The notes: generated from the letters alone by a model not told the origin. A stretch of DNA of 64,000 nt from Cafeteria roenbergensis (GCA_008330645.1 VLTN01000008.1:620001-684000), one strand, 5' to 3'; shown: positions 27,572 through 40,100, counted from the first letter of the stretch. Program-made: numbers and translations.

Positions 27572-27978
27572 GCCCGGCGTGGCGCCCCGTTCTGCGGCGT
27601 CTCGGGGCGTCGCGGTATCTGTCGACGTTGCGCCTTGCGCTTCTGGAGTGCCCTCCCAGCGTCTTCCCCCGCCCAGGCGGGGCCACGGATGCGGGCTCTG
27701 CCTCCACCCCCTGTGGTTCGTTTCAGTTTGTTGCAGAGAGTCTTGCCTTGTCGCTTGGGAGTCCGCTTTCGGACTTGCTTGCCTGGCCATGCTGTATGGC
27801 GCGAGCTTGTGATTGATAATAGCGCGCAAGAATGCCCGAGTGACCTAGAATGTGCTGCCGCCGCGGAGTTCACCCTGCCTTGGCATCAGTTGCGCAACCC
27901 GGCCCCCGTCACACAGGTCCTTCACTACGGAACGAACAGCTCGTGCGGAGGTGCCAGGCCTCAAGAGACGAGAGAGAC
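27572..27978. other. Convergent intergenic region
   Basis: This is 407 bp between the 3' ends of the kinase-like gene and eL22. It holds an AT-rich patch around 27810-27830 that could serve 3'-end formation. No coding signal was recognised. Confidence 0.5.
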
Positions 27979-28856
27979 TCACTCGGTGGCCTCCTCCTCC
28001 TCCTCCTCCTCCTCCTCGGCGTCAGCCTTCACCTGCTTCACGGTGTAGGCATCCTTGGAGGTGGCCACAACGCGCAGGAAGGCGCGGCCGCCGACGTGGG
28101 CGATGTAGCGCTTGGTCAGGTACTTGAGGTAGCGCTTGCTCAGGCCGCCGCGGGCAGCCTTGACGACGATCTTGTTGTCGTCGGCGGACACGGTGATGCC
28201 GGTCTTCTCGTCCACGGGGAGGAGGTCCTTGTCGATCACGACCTTCTTGGCGTCAGCCGCCGGGCTGAGAAGGGGCTTGCCGTTGACCTTCAGCTTCCAC
28301 ACGAGGAAGTTGCGCTGCAGTAAGGAGCACGGGAACGGGCGTCAGGGAGCACACGCAGAGGACAAGGGTCAGGCTGAGCCGGCCCCGCGGAGTCCGGGCA
28401 GCAGGATTGCCAACCCCCCTCCCTCGCGCGAGTTCGTCCCACACGAATGCCGTCCGAATCATGGGCGCGCGCGTGTGGAAACCCCAGCACATGCGTGAGC
28501 TCTTCCGAAGAGCTCACGGTGAGGGGGAAAAGGGGCAAGCAGCGAAGACGAGGGGCAGTGCTACCGCGGCCTGCCGGCTTGCGCCAGCGGCCCGCGGCGC
28601 AGGAGTTGCGTGAGAGGGGGACTCACGAACTCGGCGGGGGCGATGAGCTCATCCTCCGCGTTGGCGGGGGTCAGGTCGATGGTGAAGCTCGAGGCCTTCT
28701 CCTGCGGGGCGCGAGAGGGTGAGGCAAAGCAGACGAGAACCGATGGAGCTGCATCCCACGGCCTGGGGGCGCGCGAACGCGCTGCTAGCGCCGCACGGCG
28801 ACCCGCGTCCCGAGGGCACACATGGTATAGCCCCTCACCTTGCGGGCAGCGGCCAT
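27979..28856 (-). CDS. RPL22: 60S ribosomal protein eL22
   Basis: Three exons on the minus strand, 28856-28839, 28701-28627 and 28314-27979, join in phase 0 to give 142 residues. The family core is unmistakable: FTIDLTP in exon 2, WKLKVNGK at the start of exon 3, then SKRYLKYLTKRYIAHVGGRA and FLRVVATSKDAY, ending in an acidic tail of nine Glu plus ATE. Exon 1 codes only MAAARK. Introns are 137 and 312 bp, with GTGAGG/GTGAGT donors and CCGCAG/CTGCAG acceptors. eL22 is a non-catalytic RNA-binding protein of the large cytosolic subunit. Length matches the family (about 128 residues in human). The start is the only ATG placing a basic N-terminus directly before a consensus donor. Confidence 0.95.
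28494..28518. repeat. 12-bp perfect inverted repeat inside eL22 intron 2
   Basis: CGTGAGCTCTTC is followed by one base and its exact reverse complement. It lies in the larger eL22 intron. No function is evident. Confidence 0.7.
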
Positions 28857-29654
28857 GGCGACTTTGATGCCGGGCGAGGCGGTGCCGCAATGCCCACCTT
28901 GACGCTCGCCGACGTCCGGCAGAGCCCCGTCTGCTGCCACGTCATCCCGCGCGATTGCGGTCCGTGCGTCGAGTGTGTTTGTGTCGCTGATTCCTGCTGC
29001 GCTGCGCCGCCCCTCGCCTGTGCATGCGCGCCGTCTGGCCAGGCTGCGGACCTCTCCCCGTAAATTTTCTGCGTAGGGTCGGGCGGGAACGCCGCGGGCA
29101 AGGCAGGGGGAAGGGGGGGGGGGGGGGGGAGCGAGCGCGTGCTTTTGCGAGTTGCGGCCGCGCACGGTTCGCTGCGCCCTCGCGCATGCCCAACTCTGGC
29201 ACCGCCCTGTCCGATATTCGCCGCTGCGAGCGGCACCAGCGGGGCCGAGTCCTCCTGAGGCCGCCTGACACTGCCCTCCGGCCGGGCCGAGCGCCCGGCC
29301 TTGCCCGCTCAGCTCTGCAGGCGGGGCGTAGCCGGACAAAGCGATAGATGACGCCAGTCCTTTGGCGGCAGCGTGTCGCGCGGCGCCGCCAGCACTCGTG
29401 CGCCACCCCACGAGGTCGCCCCCGGCCTGATTCGGGTGCTCGCGCCTCGTGCGGCATACTGAGCCGGGCGGGGTTTGCCTGTGCAGCAGCGCACCTGCCT
29501 CGGGGCGCTCGGCTGGCTTTTTCCCCAGAAACGCTTGCGCATGCGCTGCTCAAGTGCAGCCTCGAGCTCGAGCAGCGGCCTCGGAGCTCGAGAGCCGGGA
29601 GCCACGAGCGAATTGCACCCCGCAGCCTTTGCTGCACACTGCCATGGCAGGGTT
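28857..29654. promoter_or_regulatory. Divergent promoter interval eL22 / ankyrin gene
   Basis: This 798-bp interval lies between the eL22 start (minus) and the proposed first exon of the ankyrin gene (plus). It includes a run of about 17 G at 29113-29129. A ribosomal protein promoter should be near the right of 28856, but I cannot point to a defined motif. Confidence 0.45.
29113..29129. repeat. Poly-G tract (about 17 G)
   Basis: This homopolymer lies in the divergent intergenic region. Its length may be unreliable in the assembly. Confidence 0.8.
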
Positions 29655-31674
29655 ATGTCCCTCCGGTCCTACCACGGCTGGATGCTGGTGAGCCGGGCCA
29701 GCCACGGTCGGCGACTGACGTCACACGAATGGCCGCCCCGGATGCCCTACAGCCGGCAGGCGCGGGCAGTACAAGGGGAAACGCGCCGCGCGCGACAGAT
29801 ATCCGTCCGCGCTGCGATGATTCGCCGCCTGCCGCCTCGTGGGGCCGTCTTTAGGCGCGATATGTCCGGCAGCAGTCGCGAGAGGCTCTGCTCGCTTCCG
29901 GCCGCGACTTGATTCCTGTTCTGCCCGACACGGGCCAGCGGCGACGCGGCCCGCTTGGCTGTGCGGCCGCTGGGTTCGAGTACTGGAGCATGCGGGTGTG
30001 CGTTCGGCCGAAGCGCTCAGCAGCTCGACCCCTTGCATTGACCAACTGAACTGCCGTCGCGCCGTGCGCTGGGTGCAACCTCGCAGAAGAACCGGGGCTA
30101 CGAGGACGACACCTTCAGCGCCAAGTCGGCATTCGCGGGGCTGCTGCAACGAGCGGCGATGGCACCCGAAGGCCCGCGCCGGCTGGCGCCGGAGCTCCTC
30201 GCGGCCATCTCCAACGACGACGACGCAGTTGTGATTTCTCACCTCAGCCGAGGCGTTCCGGTCCACTACAAGAACAACATGGGCGTCACTGTGAGCCGTT
30301 TCTGCCGACTGTTTGGGGAGGCTTCTGCGTCCGCGCGCCCCCGGCACACGCCCCCTGGCTCGCAATCGCGCTGCGTCGAGCGGCTCGGGTTCACGGCTCG
30401 CTCGCGCCGCTCCGGTTGCTGTTGGGCTCGTCTCGCTGTTCGCAGCTGCTTCACCGAGCCTGCCGTCTGGGCTCTGCTCGAGTCGTGCGCGCCCTGCTCG
30501 ACCGAGGAGCTGACCCCCGCCTCTGCGACGACGACGGCAAGACGGTGTTGCATGACGCCTGTTGGAGCTCCAAGCCCAACTTCGCGGCCGTTCGGCTCGT
30601 CATCGACCGGGTGAGACAGCCTCACACCAGCGGGCGCCGCGGCGGTGGCCCAGGCAGTAGCCCCGGCCTCCGCGCTGCCTTCCTGGGCAGGAGCACGAGG
30701 TCCCAGACGGTGACGAGCGATCTGCCCGTCCCTTGCTCGTTGCTCGAACCGGCGCCCGCCTCCATCTCCCCCCTTCATCGCCCGTGCGCTCGCTTGCTCG
30801 CTCGCAGTGCGAGGCGCTCTCCCGCTCGCGCGACAAGTTCGGCGCGACACCGCTCGACTACGTGCCGCCGCCCGCGGTCGCGGAGTGGATGGCGTTCCTC
30901 CACGCACAGCTCGACGTGTGGTGGCCCCGCCCCCCGCTGCCCCACCAGGCCGCGGGGCAGTGCCCATACGTCGCGCAGGCCCGCGCCGCGGAAGCTCCGG
31001 CGCCGGGCCGGCTGGCGTCGTCGCGGCAGCACTATCGCTCGGCGGGCGGGAGCGGCACGGACAGCGCGGCCACTGCCAGCACCTCGCCGGATGAGGCCTC
31101 GCGGAGCACCAGCCCCACGGCCCCGAGCCCAGCGGCCGCCAGCGCAGCCGCCCGAGCGGGAGGCGGCCCAATGGCCTCCGTGTGGGGCAGGGGGGCAGCG
31201 GCCGCTGCCTCGGTTGCGTCGAGCGCGCCGGTGTCTGCGGCGACCATGGAAGCGGCGCACGACTGCCCTCGGGCGGAGTCGTCGACCGGCTTTGCCGGCC
31301 AAGATGGCAGCAGCAGCAGCAGTAGCAGCAGCAGCATCAAGGCCAGCGAACCGGTCCTGGGTGCGGGCGCGCGTCTGACGCGAGGTCGCTGCTCCGCGTC
31401 CGCTGCCGGACCATCGTTCGGGGCACAACACCTGCGGGTGCTTGCGTCGCACGGGCTGCCCGGCGCAGGGGCCGCATCCGCTGCTTCCACGGGCGTTGCC
31501 CGACGTGTGAGCTCGACCAACAGCCCCGGCGGCATCACGCTTCACTTCGCGCCGCCTGCGCCGCATCCAGACGGAGACGCAGTGCAGCCCAAGGCCGCGG
31601 GTTCGCGCCCCGGGGCCGCGCTCTTCGGCGCGGCGCGCACCTCGAGCGCCCCAGCAAGGTCCTGGCTGCAGTAG
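29655..31674 (+). CDS. Ankyrin-repeat protein
   Basis: The model is 29655-29687, 30087-30290, 30446-30610 and 30808-31674, all phase 0, about 422 residues. Splicing exons 2-4 rebuilds continuous ankyrin repeats across the junctions: NNMGVT joins LLHRACRLGSARVVRALLDR, followed by GKTVLHDACWSSKPNF and then DKFGATPLDYV. Each unit shows the TPLH-like and ALLDRGAD signatures. Donors are GTGAGC/GTGAGC/GTGAGA and every acceptor is CGCAG. The first exon (MSLRSYHGWML) is the weakest part; it was chosen because its ATG lies in phase before a consensus donor. The C-terminal half (from about residue 160) is low-complexity Ser/Ala-rich with a poly-Ser run near 31310. Ankyrin repeats mediate protein binding; the partner and location cannot be read from sequence. 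Confidence 0.8.
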
Positions 31675-32044
31675 CTGGCAGGCGCGCTCAGTTCTGCGTT
31701 CTGAAGTGTGGCATCTGGCTCTTGCTCCCTTGTCCGAGACGGGGCGAGGCAAGACCTCACACACTCCCGCTTGTTTCTGCGTGTGACTGGAAGCGAATGC
31801 CTGTTGTGAATGGCTGCGTTTCAACTGCAGGCGCACTTCCGCCGGCCACTCAACCTCGGTGCACCTTGCGGGTGTCCGGCACTGCGCGCTCCAGACAATC
31901 CGGACCAGCAGTCGCGGGCACGGCCATGGCGCGCAGAGCTGTGGTTGCCCGCCGGCGGCTGCTCCCGCGCACACGCGCTGCCCGTCGTTGGCCTGTCCTG
32001 GGGCAAGGACCGCTGGGGCGTTGTGGCCGCAGCACTCGCGGCTG
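31675..32044. other. Intergenic region, no gene seen
   Basis: This 370 bp lies downstream of the ankyrin gene stop and upstream of a small plus-strand ORF. Open frames here have no recognisable protein features. Confidence 0.4.
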
Positions 32045-32362
32045 ATGCAGCGCCGCCGACTCCCGCTGGTGGGGGGCCGGCCGCCGCGGGCACTTGCACC
32101 CAAGCGAGGCGCGGCTGCCCCTCCGGACGCGTGGTTTGGCCTCCGCACTGCCGAGTGGGCTGTGCTAGCGGTGGTGCTCGTGACACTTGCGGCGGTGGCA
32201 TTGCTGTTCGAGCGCGCTCGGGTCCCCGCCCTCGCAATGGGCGGGGCGGCCGCTGCCATAGTGCTCAGAGTCGCGCTGCTGCGCTCCGTCCCTGAAGCGC
32301 GTGCCGGAGGGTCGGGTCTCCCTTTCGCAAAGGCGAGGGGCCTTTTGCGCAAGTTGCGCTAG
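32045..32362 (+). CDS. Possible small two-span membrane protein
   Basis: ATG 32045 opens a 105-residue frame. The N-terminus is Arg/Pro-rich. Two hydrophobic stretches follow at about residues 39-56 (WAVLAVVLVTLAAVALLF) and about 62-80 (VPALAMGGAAAAIVLRVALL), and the C-terminus is basic (LLRKLR). The topology is that of a small organelle or ER membrane protein. I do not recognise the family. The frame extends upstream to 31859 without a stop, so the start could lie earlier or in another exon. With no homology seen, it could still be a chance ORF in GC-rich DNA. Confidence 0.4.
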   Translation: MQRRRLPLVGGRPPRALAPKRGAAAPPDAWFGLRTAEWAVLAVVLVTLAAVALLFERARVPALAMGGAAAAIVLRVALLRSVPEARAGGSGLPFAKARGLLRKLR

Positions 32363-33430
32363 CTGACTCGCTCCCGGACCCCTGGGGGCGCCTGCCTCGG
32401 GCGCAGGCGGCGGGCTGACGACGCCGGAAGCGACTTGCTGCAGGGCGGCATCTGAGAATTCCAGCCCGGCGCCTGCGGCGAACCCCACCGGCCTCGCACA
32501 TGTGTGGCCCACCGAAATGTATTCCCTGGTTGTGTTCCGGGGCCAGCCACATGCGTCGGGCCGAGTGGCGGAGTTTCGGCAGCACTTTTGTCCACGCTGG
32601 CTTTGCTTGGGGTCATGACCACTTGCCGGCGAGAAAAAGTCCCCTGCTCCGTGTTGCTTGGAGTCTATGCGGACGAGCGGTGGCGGCTCTCACGTTTGAC
32701 CGATCAATTCTTGGTTGCCGGAGTGTGCTTGGGCGGTGGGGCTCGTTGCCATACGAGTGCAGCAAAATGACTCAGTCTGCGTGCAAGGACTGCCATGCTG
32801 CCTGCCCCAAAGCACCCCCACGCCCTGAATTGCGCGCGAACCTCTGCGCTTCGTCCAGTGACGCGAGTGATCCGTCTCATCCACCCGCCGTTCTTGGCCG
32901 CCAGCTCGTGAAATGCGTCCTCGCCGCACGAGACACGAGTTAAAACCATGGCCAAGTGACAACAAGCTGCGATGCGGCTGCCAGCACATTGTAGATGCGC
33001 CAAAAACCTCAAGCAAATGATCGCGTGGACATGGGCCCGTGGTCGCCGGCTTTGGTCGAAATCCCACAACGTCAATGCGCAGACGATGAAAGTCTCCCCA
33101 TTCTTGAAAGCGCCATGGCCACGAAGGCATGTGTTGTCGTTGAGCTGCTACCACCAGATTGCATGCGCGCAATCTCCCTCTGCATCCAACACGGCAATGA
33201 ACCAATCACTCTGTGCGCCCCCCTGCCGGATATGTGGAATCTCAAGTTCGGAGCACTTTTGCCCGACGTGGATCGCGAGCCAGATGAATTGGGAAGTGTC
33301 GCGTCCAAGGCTAAGGCTGAAAAGCGCAGCCAATAGAGCTGGTTCGATGCCATAGGCTGTGTGAAGCCTGCAACCACTCAGGGACAGCGACATCCGCGTA
33401 GCAACCCTCCCGGGCTGCCCTGGCAAGCAC
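32363..33430. other. Lower-GC intergenic stretch, no gene recognised
   Basis: About 1.07 kb is visibly richer in A/T than the rest of the window. All six frames give short, unconvincing peptides. One GGTTCGATGCC string at about 33341 resembles a tRNA B box but lacks a partner A box. It may be the 3' flank of the apyrase gene, or decayed or foreign DNA. Confidence 0.5.
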
Positions 33431-35562
33431 TCAAGTGGTGAACTCAATTCCCTCGAACTTTGCTCCACCAGTGATCTCCTCCTCCTCCAGCAGCATCTTG
33501 CCGTCAACAGTGAAAATGGAAATGAACGAAGTTTGCACCGCTTCCCCGCCAGCCAAGCTGCTCTCCGCGCTCTTGAGGGCAATGATGATCCGGCCCTTGG
33601 ATCCAGGAATCAGCTTGGCGGAGGAGAACCCGCGTTCCGCAGTGACGGTCTGCGGGGTGGCAAGCGGACGCAAGAACAGAGCGCCACATCGGACGGTGTG
33701 TCGAGGAGGCACCCTCGATCCGTGAAAACGTTGACGCTGCACATCAACCATCGTGACGCGCTGGGCCTGAGCCAAAAGGCATAGCCTGGGCTGGGGCGCG
33801 TGCGACGCGCGAAACTCACGCCAACAGTGATGTAGTCGAACGAGTCAAATGCGGGGCCCGTCGAGATGAGCAAGTTTGTGCCCATTTTCTCGTCGGCCGC
33901 TTCCGAATACTCTGCCTTAGACGCGCGCCTGGGGAGAAAGTGCCACTTGTTCAGGAAGGGGTTCCAGATGGCCGTCTCGTGCAGCAGATACCCGGGCGAG
34001 CCGTACCCGACTGCGTCACGCATAGCGATGAAGCGATTCGTCCAATCCTGCGGCAAGCAGAGACACCGGGCGCGCCGCGACGCAAAGCCTTGTGGTACGG
34101 GCTCGGGAACTGGAGCAGGGACGAGCTCGGACGCACACCTCGTCTTGATGTCACAGCAATGTAACGGGAAACGTTGTGCTGGTAGCGCGCAGCGATACGG
34201 GCCAACGGTGCTGCAAAGCGTCACCCCGAACGAGCAGCACTCACCTCATGCCTGACGCGCAGCTCCTTGTCGATAACCTTGACCCACATGTTGCCGAACC
34301 CGGGTGGCCGAATCCCTTTAGGGTCAGTGAACTCCTTCCCAAAGGACCCGACGTACATCTCGTCGTCCTGCAGCGGAGCAGCCAGCGCAGCGGGCGGGCT
34401 CGCGGGTATCGAGCCAGGACTTGGCTGCTCGCCAGCCCGGTGCAAGTTGCGTACTGGTGGCGCGCGCTTCCCAGCCCAAGCCGCTCCCAGACCCCATTCA
34501 CAGCGCCAGGGCAAGCGCGTTTGGGTGGGCCCCGCCCCGCGCCGTGCGGGCCCGTGGGGCCCGCAGGCACGGGGCGTAGCCCGGAAAAGCGAGCGGCGCG
34601 GGCAGCACAACGCGGCGCGGCCCGTGCCCGGGCAGCATAGCCCAACTCACCTTCACCGTCGCCCACTCGCACTTGAACCCCTTGTCCGTCCTGCCGTCGC
34701 CCTCCATGAGGATGTGCCGCGGGAAGACAGCCGGGTCCTCGGAGGACCGCGGGTCGAAGTTGTCGAGCTCGTAGACGATGCCCGATCGGTCGTCGAAGGT
34801 GAACATCTGGTTTCGGTAGCGGACGAGCTCTGACAGCTCCATGCCGCGGCCCTCCTCGCTGTGCTTGCTCTGGACCTCGTGGTCCGACACCCACTCCACC
34901 CGGAAGGACCCCTTGGCGGCGTTGTAGTGCAGCACGCCGTGCTTCATGGAGGCCACCCAGAACGGCTTCTTCTTGTCCGAGGTGCGGTGCGAGCGCTTGT
35001 CCAGGTCGGTGATGATGGCGAACGGCATGGACTCGGGGATCGCGTCCGGCTCATACGGAACCGCCCTCAGCTGTGAAGTGGAGCAGAACCGGAAGCGCAA
35101 AGCGCAGCAAACAACTCGCAAGCGGTGGCGGACCAGGCCGCGGCAGAGTGAGGAGTCGAGGCCGCGCCAAAGGGTCCCGGCCTGCTTGTGCCCCTCCAGC
35201 GGGCCCGCGGCTGCCAAGGCAGCGAGGGCGCGCCAGGGCACATTCGGCACACACCACGCCGTGCCTTTCGAGCGCCCCCCGGCCGAGCCACGCGACGGCA
35301 GGGAGCGAAGGGCGGCCAGGAGCGCGCAAACCGCGGTCAATTGCCCGCGCCCGCGACGCAGCACCCGAAGCACCCCATGCCACCCGCAGCAACTGTGGCA
35401 GCAGGCCCACGAATCGCCACGCTTGCTCACCGACGCGCTGCTCCCAGAGAAGAAGAACGGGATGGTGATGACCAGCGTGAGGAACGCAGCGATGCCGATT
35501 GCAAGGTTGCGCGGGATGTCCTTGCGAACCGCGCGCCGAGGCTCTGGCGGCGCAGGGAACAT
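33431..35562 (-). CDS. CANT1: Calcium-activated nucleotidase 1-type apyrase
   Basis: Five minus-strand exons (35562-35431, 35070-34651, 34367-34245, 34047-33820, 33649-33431), all phase 0, give 373 residues; human CANT1 has 401. Residues about 19-38 form an uncleaved signal anchor (NLAIGIAAFLTLVITIPFFF), so the catalytic domain should face the ER/Golgi lumen or outside. Family blocks appear in order: AIITDLDKRS, EEGRGMELSELVRYRNQMF, DDRSGIVYEL, GDGRTDKGFKCEWATVK, DDEMYVGSFGKEF, SPGYLLHETAIWNPF, WHFLPRRASKAEYSE, GFSSAKLIPG and KFEGIEF. CANT1 hydrolyses nucleoside di- and triphosphates, preferring UDP/GDP, and depends on calcium; in the Golgi it removes UDP made by glycosyltransferases. Introns of 170-360 bp have GTGAGC/GTGAGT donors and CAG acceptors. 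The gene is divergent from the ABC transporter. Confidence 0.95.
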
Positions 35563-37154
35563 GGCGACAGCAGGCGCTACCCGAGCTGGACGGGCGACCT
35601 GTCGCCGACACGCACGCCAGTGGCCGCGGGCGCCCGGGCGCAGCTGCGGATGTCTCCAAAAAAGGCGCTGCTCGGCGCCAGCAAACGACGTTGGGGCTCT
35701 GCCGTCGGCCATCTAGTTGCGCCGTTGCAAGGCCTCGCTGCGCGGCTTGCGAGCTGGGCTTGGCCAAGGCTAGCAAAATAAACCTCCTTCTGAGGCGCAA
35801 GCGACCGCAGCGGAGTGAGTGGTGCTGAGCCAGGGCCACGCTGGCACAACTGCCAAACCCTTTTTCGACACCTTAACGAGCCGAACGGCAATCAAAGCCG
35901 GAAGGCCAGCTGTGTGGCCCCCTCCCGGGCACTGGGGGCCGAGGCGGCACCACCAGGCGCCTTCTCGCGGATCGGCTACGCCGTCTTGATTGTCGGCCGC
36001 AGGGCCTCTCCGCGCAGCGCCGAGGCGCAGCCTGGTGTTGCGCAGGCGACGTGGCGTGCAGCAAGCTTGCGCGGACATTGAGCAACATTTCAGGACCCCC
36101 CGCCCGGCCTGGGGCTTGGGGGCGTTTCGCGGAGACCGTATCGCGTACCTTCACGGCTTGCTTCACGCAGACTGGGCACGCGCCCAGCAGGACGGGTTGC
36201 ATTGTCATCCACCAAGTTCGCCCGCTTTTAGCAGAGCCGGAACGAGAATTCGACCTGACCACGTACCACTCCGCCGCCCCGTCACTGGGAGCCCGGACCC
36301 AAACTCGTCTTGGCGCTCTTGCGCATGTGAGACCCGCCACAACGCGCCGCACGCGCTGCCGCCCTTGCGGTGCTCCCCGGGCGCAGGCGGAACGGCGACA
36401 AGCGACCTCGAGGCGAGTCGCGGGGACCTAGCCCCCCCCGTCCCACCGCACGCCATCCGCGCGCCTGCGGGCGGCCCTTTTGCGGGATCTATGGCGGGAG
36501 AATCCTGCCGCTGGCGAGGTGGCGCGGTCTGTGGGGTTTGGGAGGGGAGGAAGGGCACCGGGGCACACGCCCGGCGGCCGCTGCGGCAGCAGTTCTTCCG
36601 CGCTCCCTGCCCGAAGCTGCAGAGGCTGCTCCGCACGCGGCCACTGTTCCAAGGGGACTTTCTTGCCTCGAGCCCATGCCTGGCTCCTGTGTGCGTGTGC
36701 CGGGGGGGGTAGCGCCCCCCACTGTGGGCGGCTGGGGAGGGCCGTGTCGCCAACATGCGGCCTCGGCGTTGCAGAAGTATCCCGCACACTGCTGGGAGCT
36801 TGCTCGGGAAACTTCCCCCCACTTGCCGACCATCCTTTGTTGCCCCACTTCTGAACTTTGCCAAGGGCCGTTGGCCGCGCCGGCCAATCCCGTTGCGAGC
36901 CTGCGCTGCGAGTGAGGGGACTGCCCGCCGGCGCCCCAGGTCGCTTTGGCCGGCAAACTACCTCGCAGCGCTGCGCTGTCCAGCCCTGCCCCCCCCGCCC
37001 CGTGCACGTGTCCCCGGGCTCCACTCCCCGCCCTGGTGCCGGCCCAATTGCCACTGGGCCCTTTGATTGCGTTTCGCACCTCCAAGTCCCCCTCGGCCTC
37101 AACGACCAGGTCGCTCCGGTCCGCCCTCCTGAGTTTCGATGTGCGCTCGGCACA
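35563..37154. promoter_or_regulatory. Divergent promoter interval CANT1 / ABC transporter
   Basis: These 1.59 kb lie between the two start codons. Several 100-240 residue frames occur on both strands, but none shows a family signature or convincing codon use. A short minus-strand segment near 36170-36290 reads plausibly (GRTWWMTMQP, GACPVCVKQAVK) before a GTACGC string, but it was not accepted as a gene. Confidence 0.4.
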
Positions 37155-40100
37155 ATGCTCGCCTTCCCGCCACGCTCGGTTGCCTCGCAGTCCTACATGG
37201 TCGACTCGACTCCCGACCCAGCACTTTCGTCGGCTTCCGGCACGCCCGTCCCTGCGGCGCGCAAGACCCTCGGCACGTCAGCCGGCAAGGCCGGCTCCAT
37301 CGAGGATGCCCGCGAGGAGGCCGACGTGCAGGGCAAGCTGGCCCGCGAGCGCGAGGAGCTGCTCGCCGACACGACGTTCTGCAGCCTGATTTGTCCCGTG
37401 GACCGCACCGCGGAGCGCGCAGCCAAGGCCGCCAAGCAGGTCGACGACATGAAGGCCAAGGGAAAGGCTGTGGGCTCTGACGGCACGACCAAGTCCGAGC
37501 TCGCGCGGGTGCCTCTGTTCGGCTCCAAGGGCCTCTTTCGCTACGCCGACTGCACGGACATCACGCTGTACGTGTTCGGCATGATCGGCGCGCTGGGCGC
37601 GGGCAGCGCGCTCCCCTTCTTCTCCGTCATCTTCGGCCAGCTGCTCGACGCGCTGAACAACCCCGACCCCGTGGCCATCACCCGCGAGATGGACCAGGTC
37701 GCACTGAACTTTCTCTACGTCGCCATCGCCGTCGGCTTCTGCATGTTCTTGCAGACGTCGCTGCCGATCATCGCCTCCGAGCGCCAGATCGCGCGCATCC
37801 GCTCCGACTACGCTCGCGCCATGACCCGCCAGGAAGTGGGGTACTTCGAGACGGAGCAGGACCCCGCCGAGGTGGCCTCCATCCTGGTGGACACCACGGT
37901 GCAGATTGTGGACGGCCTGGGGAGCAACATCACCAGCGGCGTGCAGATGCTCGCCACCTCAGTCGTCGGCCTGGTCATCGGCTTCGTCGCCTCCTGGGAC
38001 CTCGCCCTGGTCATCCTCGCGGTCATGCCTGCCTTCATCGTCCCCGTGCTGGTCCTCAAGAACTCCAAGGCAGTGTCCGAGCGCGTCAACGGCGACGCCT
38101 ACGCCCGCGCCCAGTCGGTCGCGTCCGAGGCGCTCACCAACGTCCGCACCGTGCACGCCTTCGGCGGCCAGCGCGCGGAGTCCCGGCGCTACGCCTCCCA
38201 CCTGGACCTCGCCGAGGAGATCGGCATGCGCACCGGGGCCGCCCTCGGCTTCGGCATCGGCCTCCTCTTCCTCGTCATGTTCTCCGCGTACGCCGCCGGC
38301 ATGCTGTACGGCGCCCATCGCATCCGCCTCTCGCGCGAGGAGAACCCGCTCTGCGTGTTCGCCGTCGTCGCCGAGGGGGCCACGGCCAACTGCTACACCG
38401 CGGGCACCCTCATGGAGGCCTTCTTCGCCGTCCTTATCGGAGGGTCCACACTCGGCCAGGTTGCCCCGCCCGTGTCGGCCGTCAGCACCGCCATGGCCGC
38501 CGCTGGCCGCATCTTCGCCGCCATCGACCGCAAGTCCGCCATCGACCCCTCCGGCAAGCCGAACGCTGGCTCGAAGCCGTCGCTCGGCGCCTCCGGGTCC
38601 GCCACGGCCGCGCCCTCCGCGGCCGCTGCCGCCGGCAGCTCGGCCGGGCCCAAGGCCCGGGGCCACATCGAGTTCCGCGACGTGTCCTTCGCCTTCCCCT
38701 CGGACCCCGACCGCAAGGTGCTCAACAACTTCTCCGTCACCGTGCGCCCCGGGGAGACGCTCGCCCTGGTGGGCGAGTCCGGCAGCGGCAAGTCCACCAT
38801 CGTGCAGCTCCTCATGCGCTTCTACGACCCCCAGAGCGGCGTCGTCCTGCTCGACGGCAAGGACATCAAGGAGTACGACGTGGCCTGGCTCCGCTCCCAG
38901 ATGGGCCTCGTCAGCCAGGAGCCCTCGCTCTTCAGCACCTCCATCGAGGAGAACATCGCGCTCGGCCTGCCCGGCTACCGGTCCAACTTTGGCGAGATTT
39001 CCACCGACGTCGTGTCGGCTGAGGACCTGGCAGCGTCCGACGCCGCCAGCCGTGCCGCCATCGAGTCGGGCACCGGCGTGATCTGGGGCGGGGTGGAGAT
39101 CTCGGGCCACCGCACGACCGACGACCTCGCGGCCCTGCCGCCCACCGTGCGGACACAAGTGGAGGCGGCTGCCAAGGCCGCCTCCGCCCACGACTTCGTG
39201 TCCGACCTCCCCCGCTCGTACCGCACCCGCGTCGGCGACCGCGGAGGCCAGCTCTCCGGCGGCCAGAAGCAGCGCGTCGCCATCGCGCGCGCGCTCATCC
39301 GCAAGCCCGCCATCTTCATCGGCGACGAGGCCACCTCCGCGCTCGACTCCGAGTCCGAGAAGCAGGTGTCCGCCGCAATCGACAAGCTGCTCAGCGGCCC
39401 CTCGGGGTCGGAGCTCACGTCCGTCCTGATCGCCCACCGGCTCTCGACCATCACCAAGGCGACCACCATCGTGGTGATGGACCGCGGCACGCTGGTGGAG
39501 CAGGGCACCCACGCGGAGCTGCTGGCGCGCAAGGGGGTGTACCACGCCCTCGCGGCCGGGCAGGGGCTGGCGGGCGGCGACCCGGCGCAGTCGGCCGAGG
39601 CAGCGGCCATTGCCGAGGCCGTGGAGGCGGAGCTGGCCGCTGCATCGGCCGCAGCCGCTGCGGCCAAGTCCGGAGACGGCTCGTCCATCGTCGGGTCGCC
39701 CCGCATGCGGCCCACCCGGAGCCACTCGGTGGGGTCCGACGGCGGAGCCACGGGCGGGGACGCCACGCCGGCCCCCGTCGGCGCCGCCGAGGTCGACATC
39801 ATCCGGTCTCGCGTGGAGGCCTTCCTCGCCAGGGAGGGCCGCGCGCCCGTGGACCGGCTCTTCTTCGCCCTGCTGGACGGCGCCACGGGCCCCGCGCAGT
39901 CGGCCGCCGATGCGGAGGCAGCAATGCTGGCCGCCGACAACGGGCTCACCGGCTCCACCGAGAAGCTGTCCCGGTCCGAGCCGCGCATCGTGCTCCTCCA
40001 GTCGGCCTTCCTGGAGATGGCGCTGTCGGAGAAGCGCTGGTTCATGGCGTGGTGGCTCCAGACCACCGAGGAGGAGGTGCGCAAGGCCGAGGCCATGATC

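Noticed and set aside
33341-33351. GGTTCGATGCC resembling a tRNA B box
   Set aside because: No A box or cloverleaf-compatible arms upstream, and no closing acceptor stem.
35873-36352. Possible small minus-strand gene in the CANT1/ABC interval
   Set aside because: A short segment reads plausibly but lacks a start in frame, has a weak GTACGC donor and no matching downstream exon. A plus-strand frame over the same bases looks equally good.
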